Both the position numbers and the translations under genes were made by a program. Shown here piece after piece: positions 33,782 to 39,402 of a stretch of 39,402 bases of DNA; position 1 is the first letter of the stretch; the number at the start of each line of letters is the position of its first letter. The stretch covers positions 1-39,402 of the forward strand of contig CAZUQA010000095.1 in assembly GCA_964622375.1 (NCBI GenBank). The letters are read 5' to 3'. This DNA comes from CAZUQA01 sp964622375. GTDB taxonomy: Bacteria > Bacillota_I > Bacilli_A > Erysipelotrichales > Erysipelotrichaceae. The notes beneath the pieces were generated by a model that was given only the letters and a program-made list of their open reading frames with translations, was not told where the DNA came from and ran no database searches.

Positions 33782-34068
33782 GAACTTTTCAAATCACCAT
33801 TGCTGATACGGCACAAACTTTCTATTGTGACCGTGATGAATCGGTGTTCGCCGCCATGATTCGATTTAATCGTTACGCACTTAACCAGGGCTGTTGTGGA
33901 GGTGGCTGTGGTATCTGCAAAATGAAAATCCATAGTGGCGACTATGAAAAATTTAAAAGAATGAGCCGTGCTCACATCAGTGCGAGTGAAGAAGCAGAAA
34001 ACACCGTCTTGCTGTGTTGTATAAAACCCCGCAGTGACTTAATAATCTCAAAAGGGAAAGGAGAATAG
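33778..34068 (+). CDS. dmpQ: [2Fe-2S] ferredoxin of the XylT/DmpQ type
   Basis: A 96-residue plant-type ferredoxin. Cluster ligands C39, C44, C47 (CxxxxCxxC in GCCGGGCGICKMKI) and C80 or C81 in LLCCIKPRSD. Ferredoxins of this kind next to catechol 2,3-dioxygenase genes reduce and so reactivate the dioxygenase when its active-site iron becomes Fe3+. The start is a TTG that overlaps the aldolase stop (TTGA), so it depends on coupled translation. The catechol 2,3-dioxygenase starts 2 nt after its stop. Two adjacent Cys pairs (39-40 and 80-81) leave the exact ligand register at the second site open. Confidence 0.9.
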   Translation: MRTFQITIADTAQTFYCDRDESVFAAMIRFNRYALNQGCCGGGCGICKMKIHSGDYEKFKRMSRAHISASEEAENTVLLCCIKPRSDLIISKGKGE

Positions 34069-34070
34069 TT

Positions 34071-34997
34071 ATGGGATTTAAAACCACCTTAAGGCCAGGT
34101 TTAGTACAAATGCGTGTATTAGACTTGGACAAGACTTTAGATTTTTATGTGAATATTTTAGGCTTGGATGAAGTCGGACGTACGGCTGATGGTCGCGTGA
34201 TGCTCAAAGCTTACGATGAATTTGACCATCATAGCGTAACTTTACGTTTAGCTGACCAAGCCGGACTGGACTTCGTTGCTTTCAAAGCCTGCTCCGCCGC
34301 TGCTTTGGAGGAAATCAAGGAAAGAACAATTGCTTTCGGTTACGAGGTAACTGAAATAGCTCCCGATTCCGATCAACCGGGCTTTGGAAAACGCTATAGC
34401 TGGAAAATTTCCACCGGCCATACTTTCCAAGCTTTTTATGATGTGGAATTAGCTGCTAAAACTCCACAAATCAAGAATCCGGATATTTGGTCGGAACCGC
34501 CGCGCGGCATGGGCGCCGTTCGCATGGACCACTTCTTGTTATATGGACCAAATGTGGCTGAAGCTGAAAGGTTCTGTAAAGAAGTGTTCGACATGTTTGT
34601 ACCGGAGGTTTGTAACGCGGAAGACGGCAGTCGGGTAGCTGCTTGGATTACCAGCTCTAACAAACCGCATGACCTAGCCTTTGTTGAATACCCGGTAGCC
34701 GGGAAAATTCACCACTTAGGCTTCTATCTCAATGATTGGCGTGATGTAGGCGATGCTGCCGACTTGATCGCAATCAACAGATTGAAACTCGACATCGGAC
34801 CAACCCGTCATGCCATCACCAGAGGTCACAGTATCTATTTCTGGGAACCTTCCGGTAACCGTATCGAAGTATATGCCGGTGGCTATACCGCCTACCCCGA
34901 CAACCCCCAAAGAGTTTGGGATTTCGCGCAATTAGGCCGCGGCTTGTTCTACTTCTCCGGCGAAATGATTCCCAGCTTCTTGGAAATCGTTACGTAG
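34071..34997 (+). CDS. dmpB: Catechol 2,3-dioxygenase (extradiol, type I)
   Basis: A 308-residue Fe2+-dependent ring-cleavage enzyme with two vicinal-oxygen-chelate modules (about 1-145 and 146-308). It opens catechols next to the diol with O2. Fe ligands H154 (VRMDHFLLYG), H215 (KIHHLGFYL) and E266 (GNRIEVYAGG); second-sphere H200 (KPHD), H247 (TRHA) and Y256 (SIYFW). All six match the XylE/DmpB residues 153, 214, 265, 199, 246 and 255 with a constant offset of +1, so the active site looks intact. SD AAAGGAGAA. Last gene of the operon, followed by a terminator. Obligate use of O2 is notable for an organism with so many fermentative sugar systems. Confidence 0.95.
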   Translation: MGFKTTLRPGLVQMRVLDLDKTLDFYVNILGLDEVGRTADGRVMLKAYDEFDHHSVTLRLADQAGLDFVAFKACSAAALEEIKERTIAFGYEVTEIAPDSDQPGFGKRYSWKISTGHTFQAFYDVELAAKTPQIKNPDIWSEPPRGMGAVRMDHFLLYGPNVAEAERFCKEVFDMFVPEVCNAEDGSRVAAWITSSNKPHDLAFVEYPVAGKIHHLGFYLNDWRDVGDAADLIAINRLKLDIGPTRHAITRGHSIYFWEPSGNRIEVYAGGYTAYPDNPQRVWDFAQLGRGLFYFSGEMIPSFLEIVT

Positions 34998-35020
34998 TTT
35001 CTTACTTATCAAATGAAATT

Positions 35021-35048
35021 AGCGGACTGCCCTTATGTCCGCTTTTTT
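35021..35048 (+). terminator. Terminator of the meta-cleavage operon
   Basis: AGCGGAC (35021-35027), 9-nt loop, GTCCGCT (35037-35043), then TTTTT. A clear intrinsic terminator 24 nt after the dioxygenase stop. Confidence 0.88.
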
Positions 35049-35096
35049 ATGGTATGATATTTCCAGTAGCTGTATTTCACGCGTTCAGGTAAACCG

Positions 35097-35381
35097 ATGA
35101 AAAACTATGATTATAAATTCACAGCGATTATTCAAGCCGGCTCTCAAGGCGGAGCTTATGTTGTCTTTCCTTACGATCTGCGTCAAGAGCTTGGCAAAGG
35201 ACGCGTTAAAGTTCAGGCAAGTTTTGATGGCATCCCCTACCACGGCAGCATCGTCAACATGGGAGTAAAAAACCCTGATGGCAGTATCTGTTATATTCTG
35301 GGAATGCTGAAAGCCATCCGTCAACAATTGAATAAACAAATAGGTGATGAAGTCGAAGTTATTATTATAGTGAAAGAATAA
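35097..35381 (+). CDS. DUF1905-domain protein
   Basis: A 94-residue beta-rich protein. YKFTAIIQAG, GGAYVVFPYDLRQELGKGRV, VQASFDGIPYHGSIVNMG and LGMLKAIRQQL match the DUF1905 pattern, in which the domain is often followed by an OmdA/YdeI-type region. That region is absent here; the protein ends just after the barrel. AGGT lies 8 nt before ATG. Biochemical role unknown. It is followed after 3 nt by the remains of an immunity-protein-like gene, so both may once have formed one unit. Confidence 0.75.
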   Translation: MKNYDYKFTAIIQAGSQGGAYVVFPYDLRQELGKGRVKVQASFDGIPYHGSIVNMGVKNPDGSICYILGMLKAIRQQLNKQIGDEVEVIIIVKE

Positions 35382-35384
35382 TTT

Positions 35385-35912
35385 TTGGCAAGACTTAGAA
35401 AGATGTTAGCTTCGCCGACTTCCCATTACATCCTGTCTCTGATGAATCTTATCGCTACCCAAAGCAAAGAAACTGTCGCACTATGGTGTTTGAATTATGC
35501 CGATGCTTACCTTTTACCGATTTTTGAAAAACATTGTCCAAGCGACTAGCGCGTTGCCTTAGTTTTAACTGCTAGTACTCAGTGTTTTGAAAGAAAAAGA
35601 AATTTACTGAAGTTAAAGATAGCATTCTCAATCAATGGCATCAAGCAGCGCGTGAACTTGATGACTCTCCCGTGGCTCAAGCCTACTCGCACTTGTGGCT
35701 AGGCAGCAGCCTGTTTCCACAGCCCCAGTCATTCTTTAGGTTTAGCTTTTTATGTCATCGTGGCTATTGCCTATGATCGCATCGGCAGCAATGAAAAAGC
35801 GGAAGTCTATGAAGAAATTGCCGCCGGTGAATGTGCAAAAATGGAAGCTGCTTTAAAAGCCATTGCTGTAAGCAATGAAGCTAATTCCTTTAAGATAAAC
35901 TGGTATTGTTAA
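35385..35912 (+). pseudogene. Decayed Imm5-like putative immunity protein gene
   Basis: Three reading-frame segments together look like one protein of the putative immunity (Imm5-like) family. Segment 1 (35385-35549) reads RKMLASPTSHYILSLMNLIA and ETVALWCLNYADAYLLPIFE, then stops at TAG 35547. Segment 2, in another frame (~35591-35710), reads FTEVKDSILNQWHQAAREL. Segment 3, back in the first frame (~35712-35912), reads HSLGLAFYVIVAIAYDRIG, EVYEEIAAGECAKMEAALKA and ends FKINWYC. One stop and two frame shifts, plus a missing N-terminus, show inactivation. Family recognition is from memory of the pattern; the breakage is seen directly. Confidence 0.75.
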
Positions 35913-35982
35913 TTAGCAGTTACTAATAAATATCAATTAACCATTATATGAATCTTCATATTATTACAAACAATAACGCTTT

Positions 35983-37194
35983 CTATTTTGTTTTATTCAT
36001 TTTTTGGCTATCAAGTGCATAGTAAACATGTTTCCCAATTTTTTGTTCTTTTAGTAAGCCTGTTCCCTTGATTTTCTTTAATCTTTGACTCAAAGTTTGC
36101 CTGGTTATGTCGAGAAACGCCAACATTTCTAATGTCGAAATACCATGTTCGGCAAACAAAGCAGCCTGTATAAGCAAATCATAAATTGAATAAAAATTCC
36201 TATCATTTCCAAGAGGCAAATTTCTAATGTCAGCTTGCAAGCTGTTATAATCATTTACTCTTATGTTGAGAGCATGGTTAAGCTGCACCATTGATTTTTC
36301 AATAATCCCAATAAACATCAAAACAAATGGTGTAAGATCTCCTTTATTGAGGATATGATTACAAATTTTAAATCCATCGTAATAATCCTTGCGATATTGA
36401 TTAATTGTATAAGAAAGTCGATAACCAATTAGTTTGTTCAGGTTTTGATTCAACAGATAGCTACTGATAAATCTACTCATCCTTCCATTACCATCATAAA
36501 AAGGATGGATATATCCCAACAGATAATGAAACAAAGATGCTCTAAACAGTATGTGAATGCTTTCATCATTGAGTATTTGCAAACTCTTATCCATCATTTC
36601 GATGATTCTTTTCTCAGGTGCTAAACCATGATGAATTGTTTTTTGAGTTTCCGCAATTACATCAACCCCTTCTTTTCTAAACCATTTCCCATCCGGTAGT
36701 TTGCTTTTATCTTCGGCTTCAATCTCAGCAAACAGTAATCTATCATAAATAGTTCTTATGTCATCACAGCTGTTAATGCTGATCATTTCGCTAGAGTTTA
36801 GAATATTGTACATACGCAAAATGCCGGAAAATTTCTTTTTCTTGTTCTCGTTTTGCGATACTAAAACGTCATGTAGCTCTCTTCTAGTGCTTCGAATACC
36901 TTCGATTTCGTTGGTCATGATAACTTCATCAATCAAACATCGCTCTGCAAACTGTTGGATGGCTTTAGCTGGTAATTCAGAAATAGAAACCTGCACATTG
37001 GTGTTAAGTTGCATTATTCTGTCAATACTCATAAACAATTGCGGTAACTGCATAAAGAAAGCCTCTTGCCCATTAATTTGCAGTCCGAAATGAAAAGCAA
37101 CTAGCTTGTTGTTGTATCTTTCACTATACTCATGTTGGTGTTCTGCTTGATCTTTATAGAATAATTTCAAGAGATCAATATACTTATTATCCAT
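35983..37194 (-). CDS. Fic-domain protein (AMPylator type) with inhibitory helix and C-terminal wHTH
   Basis: 403 residues. N-terminal Fic_N-like region, inhibitory motif TNEIEG (94-99, the (S/T)xxxE(G/N) form, class II arrangement), catalytic HPFYDGNGRMSR (230-241) with all core residues, and a C-terminal winged-helix-like part (TLEMLAFLDITRQTLSQRLK, GTGLLKEQKIGKHVYYAL). Such proteins transfer AMP from ATP to a Tyr, Ser or Thr of a partner protein; the Glu of the inhibitory helix keeps the enzyme off. A TATAAT at 37226-37221 (minus) is a likely -10. Base composition is more AT-rich than that of the sugar genes, and it stands alone next to tRNA-Glu, which would fit acquisition by transfer. 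The target is unknown. Confidence 0.9.
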   Translation of the reverse strand: MDNKYIDLLKLFYKDQAEHQHEYSERYNNKLVAFHFGLQINGQEAFFMQLPQLFMSIDRIMQLNTNVQVSISELPAKAIQQFAERCLIDEVIMTNEIEGIRSTRRELHDVLVSQNENKKKKFSGILRMYNILNSSEMISINSCDDIRTIYDRLLFAEIEAEDKSKLPDGKWFRKEGVDVIAETQKTIHHGLAPEKRIIEMMDKSLQILNDESIHILFRASLFHYLLGYIHPFYDGNGRMSRFISSYLLNQNLNKLIGYRLSYTINQYRKDYYDGFKICNHILNKGDLTPFVLMFIGIIEKSMVQLNHALNIRVNDYNSLQADIRNLPLGNDRNFYSIYDLLIQAALFAEHGISTLEMLAFLDITRQTLSQRLKKIKGTGLLKEQKIGKHVYYALDSQKMNKTK

Positions 37195-37448
37195 TTTTTA
37201 TCTCAGCTATATCATATTTGATTATACTCTTCTTTATGTTAAAATATCGAATTATTCTAACATATAAGACGAATATAACACTTTTGATGTTTGTTTTCAA
37301 CGATATTTCAACATTATATTACCTAATTTCACTTTTCATGTCAAATTATTATCATTTTTTAACACAAAATATCTTACATTTAATCAAAAAAAGTCCACTG
37401 TTGAACAAATGCTTATGTCACGCTTATTGTGGACTTTGCTTTGAATAA
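37195..37448. other. AT-rich intergenic region between the Fic gene and tRNA-Glu
   Basis: 254 bp, very AT-rich. It holds the Fic promoter (-10 TATAAT at 37226-37221, minus strand) and the terminator at 37386-37437. I see no other gene. Confidence 0.5.
37386..37437 (-). terminator. Terminator after tRNA-Glu
   Basis: On the minus strand AAAGTCCAC (37437-37429) pairs with GTGGACTTT (37398-37390) across a 30-nt loop and runs into seven T residues (plus-strand A-run 37386-37392). It would end the tRNA-Gln/gltX/tRNA-Glu transcript. Confidence 0.7.
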
Positions 37449-37524
37449 TGGTGACCCGTACGGGGTTTGAACCCGTGAATGCTGCCTTGAGAGGGCAGTG
37501 TGTTAACCATTTCACCAACGGGCC
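37449..37524 (-). tRNA. tRNA-Glu (anticodon CTC)
   Basis: 76 nt with encoded CCA. Acceptor GGCCCGT/ACGGGTC, discriminator A, anticodon stem CTGCC/GGCAG around CTCTCAA (anticodon CTC, reads GAG), T-arm with GGTTCAAACC. Its 5' end is only 2 nt after the gltX stop codon. Confidence 0.95.
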
Positions 37525-37526
37525 AA

Positions 37527-39173
37527 TTATTTATTATTCCTCAGACATAATTCATCAAATCGTTTTTTTAGTTTTTCCTTTCCCAATATCCTGAGAATCT
37601 CATATAAATCCGGAGTTATGGTTCGCCGCGTTGCTCCGATTCGTAATAATTCACAAAAATCCGCCAATGATCCAACATAATTCTCTGCATGTTCACGATA
37701 CTCTTTCATATCCGGACAAAAACTGTACTTTGGACAAAATTCCTTGATTTTTTTTATCCAAGTTTCTTTATCATCTGCTTCATCATAAATATTTTCCAGA
37801 TAATCTTCAAGTGTTTCTTTTAAATAAAATGGTTTTTTTGTTAAGTCGTTGTTTTTTTCTTGATAAAACAGTTCATCGTACATATAAGAAATGCTATCCT
37901 TAATCTCACTGTAACAAGCATAATCTTTGCGCGGTTTGGCTTGTTCTCTTTCAATATTAAGCGTCGCAATAGTTTCATCTTTATATTTAGTAATCAGTTG
38001 ATATAGCTCCACATCAAACTCTTCAGCCCAAATAAGCAATTGTTGGTATACCGCAATAGCTGATAAACTACTCAAATAATTACGGGCAATATTATTTAAC
38101 TTACCTAAATCAAACAAAGGCGAACTTTTACTCATTTTGGCGAAAGAAAAATTAAACTCATGATAATCGCTCCGCGGGTACTCACGATACCAATCTTCAA
38201 AGTTTGAGTTCAATATTGTCGCAAAATACAACATAATCGCAGTTTTAGGAATACCTTTTTCATGATAATAACTGATAGCTGCTTGGGGGTCTTTCCTTTT
38301 GCTTAATTTTCGTACTATGCCCTCATCCTTTACACAAATCGGTAAAATGTGGGCAAATTTCGGTGCTTTTAATCCCAAAGCATCCCAGATCTCCAAATGA
38401 AAAGGAACCGAGGAGATATACCAATCATCACGGGTAATGGTGGTTACCCCCATACTGTAGTCATCCACTATATGGGCAAAGCCATAAGGCGGTATCCCGT
38501 CTGATTTAATTAACACATGGTCAATATCATTTTGGTTCAACTCTAAACTTCCTTTGATTCGATCTTTAAAAATGAACTTTTTCTCAAAGTTTCCCAAACT
38601 CTTTAATCGAATTACAAACTTCTCTTGATTTGCCAGTTTGTTCTTTATTTCATCCAAACTCAAGTTGCGGCACTTGGCATACTGTCCATAATAACCAATC
38701 CGCTCTTTTTTCATTTCTTGTCGCTTCCGCATATCTTCAAGTTGCTCTTCTTGACAAAAACAGGGATAGGCTCTGCCGCTGGCTACCAAATGCTTGGCAA
38801 AAGCTAAGTAAATCTCTTTTCTCTCGCTTTGAATATAAGGACCGTAAGCTCCCCCCTTTATCGGGTCTTCGTCTATTTTATAGTTGTATTCCTGCAGATC
38901 ATTTAGAATCAAAACTGTCCCGTTTTCTAGTGCTCTTTTACTGTCGGTATCTTCAATCCTTAGAATGAAAACTCCGCCACTTTGGCGGGCAAAAACCTCC
39001 GGGATAAAAGCCGCAAACAGATTACCCATATGCAGTCTGCCAGTCGGACTTGGCGCAAACCGCAATACTTCCGCTGTTTCCGGTAACTCCCTTTTAGGAA
39101 ACATCTTATCGTAATCTGCGCTGGTCTTTTTTATATTGGGAAACAAAAGCTCAGCTAGTTCCAAATAATCCAC
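37527..39173 (-). CDS. gltX: Glutamyl-tRNA synthetase (clostridial-type)
   Basis: A 548-residue class I synthetase that charges tRNA-Glu, and possibly tRNA-Gln, with glutamate. HIGH region FAPSPTGRLHMGN near 39-51, LRIEDTDSKRALENG near 65-79, YPCFCQEEQLEDMRKRQ, HIVDDYSMGVTTITRDDWYI near 223-243 and KMSKS-type KLSKRKDP near 280-287. The N-terminus (DYLELAELLFPNIKKTSADY) before the HIGH motif is the long form seen in clostridial enzymes. I chose GTG 39173, with GAAAGGAAG upstream; a frame open to 39275 would translate tRNA-Gln and is rejected. It is flanked by tRNA-Gln (23 nt upstream) and tRNA-Glu (2 nt downstream) on the same strand. Confidence 0.92.
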   Translation of the reverse strand: MDYLELAELLFPNIKKTSADYDKMFPKRELPETAEVLRFAPSPTGRLHMGNLFAAFIPEVFARQSGGVFILRIEDTDSKRALENGTVLILNDLQEYNYKIDEDPIKGGAYGPYIQSERKEIYLAFAKHLVASGRAYPCFCQEEQLEDMRKRQEMKKERIGYYGQYAKCRNLSLDEIKNKLANQEKFVIRLKSLGNFEKKFIFKDRIKGSLELNQNDIDHVLIKSDGIPPYGFAHIVDDYSMGVTTITRDDWYISSVPFHLEIWDALGLKAPKFAHILPICVKDEGIVRKLSKRKDPQAAISYYHEKGIPKTAIMLYFATILNSNFEDWYREYPRSDYHEFNFSFAKMSKSSPLFDLGKLNNIARNYLSSLSAIAVYQQLLIWAEEFDVELYQLITKYKDETIATLNIEREQAKPRKDYACYSEIKDSISYMYDELFYQEKNNDLTKKPFYLKETLEDYLENIYDEADDKETWIKKIKEFCPKYSFCPDMKEYREHAENYVGSLADFCELLRIGATRRTITPDLYEILRILGKEKLKKRFDELCLRNNK

Positions 39174-39196
39174 ACGAAACAACTTCCTTTCAAAAA

Positions 39197-39271
39197 TGGC
39201 TGCCCCACTAGGATTCGAACCTAGGAATGATGGAGTCAGAGTCCACTGCCTTACCGCTTGTCTATGGGGCA
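39197..39271 (-). tRNA. tRNA-Gln (anticodon CTG)
   Basis: 75 nt with encoded CCA. Acceptor TGCCCCA/TGGGGCA with the weak U1-A72 pair and G73 usual for tRNA-Gln, anticodon loop CTCTGAC (anticodon CTG, reads CAG), T-arm CTAGGTTCGAATCCTAG. It ends 23 nt before the gltX start. Confidence 0.95.
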
Positions 39272-39284
39272 ACAACTAGTTTAT

Positions 39285-39293
39285 AGTATAACA
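39285..39293 (-). promoter_or_regulatory. Extended -10 promoter of the tRNA-Gln/gltX/tRNA-Glu unit
   Basis: On the minus strand TG-T-TATACT, placing the start about 7 nt before the tRNA 5' end. The -35 region is poor (TCACAT), in keeping with an extended -10 type. Confidence 0.6.
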
Positions 39294-39297
39294 GAAA

Positions 39298-39402
39298 TCA
39301 CACCTGAATGTGAGCTCCTGCTGCTAAAGAAATAGCCCAAACCAGAAGTGGATATTGCTCATTTTCGCCGGTAATTACAAGATTTTTTAATCTTAATCTT
39401 GA
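39298..39402 (-). CDS. Partial open frame at the right edge (last 34 residues)
   Basis: Open from the window edge to TGA at 39300-39298. It reads NLVITGENEQYPLLVWAISL then AAGAHIQV before the stop. The hydrophobic pattern looks protein-like and weakly recalls the core of BKACE-type enzymes before their GLEDN segment, in which case the gene would be cut short here. Too short to name with confidence. Confidence 0.3.
   Translation of the reverse strand, partial: SRLRLKNLVITGENEQYPLLVWAISLAAGAHIQV

Noticed and set aside
39173..39275. N-terminal extension of gltX to 39275
   Set aside because: The extra codons are the complement of a well-formed tRNA-Gln gene.

Overview
The window reads as chromosomal DNA of a low-GC Gram-positive bacterium (Bacillota). 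The support is several PTS transporters, purine-rich Shine-Dalgarno sequences (AGGAGG, GGGGAG), a lipobox substrate-binding protein, a C-terminal sorting-like signal (QPATG plus hydrophobic stretch plus KKRKRK), an MsmX/UgpC-type ATPase and a clostridial-type GluRS. TGA is used as a stop, so the code is standard rather than the mycoplasma code. The genus cannot be fixed from the sequence. The many sugar systems suggest a host-, gut- or detritus-associated saccharolytic organism.

Region 1 (1-7400, all minus) is an amino-sugar PTS locus. Transcription order is nagA-2, EIIA, EIIB, EIIC, EIID, a terminator-like hairpin, an M28-like membrane protein, nagA-1, and then an EIIC-EIID protein fused into one reading frame that runs off the left edge. 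Region 2 (7514-16910) is an ABC sugar-import locus. A GH4 glycosidase, lipoprotein binding protein, two permeases and an amidohydrolase run leftward. A LacI regulator, a BadF/NAGK-type kinase, a PucR-type HTH protein and the ATPase run rightward. Two near-identical 15-bp palindromes sit in the divergent control region.

Region 3 (16908-28352) holds two large surface proteins: one with eleven ~102-residue repeats, and one beta-helix-like protein with two InlB-type repeats and a sorting-like tail. Between them lie a glycerate kinase, an ascorbate-type PTS (UlaA/B/C order) and a DtxR/MntR-type regulator divergent from a ZIP metal transporter. Region 4 (28353-29205) is coaX followed by tRNA-Lys(CTT).

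Region 5 (29449-35048) is the most unexpected part. It is an IclR-regulated operon with the hydrolytic meta-cleavage pathway for catechol: hydrolase, hydratase, acylating acetaldehyde dehydrogenase, aldolase, a XylT-like [2Fe-2S] ferredoxin and an extradiol catechol 2,3-dioxygenase with all Fe ligands. Together these would turn a catechol into pyruvate and acetyl-CoA plus a small acid, using O2. Region 6 (35097-39402) carries a DUF1905 protein, a decayed immunity-protein-like gene, a Fic protein, and a gltX gene placed tightly between tRNA-Gln(CTG) and tRNA-Glu(CTC).

The most distinctive points are the EIIC-EIID fusion beside an unfused paralogue, the meta-cleavage operon in a PTS-rich Gram-positive, the tRNA-Gln/gltX/tRNA-Glu unit, the paired operators, and the eleven-fold repeat surface protein.
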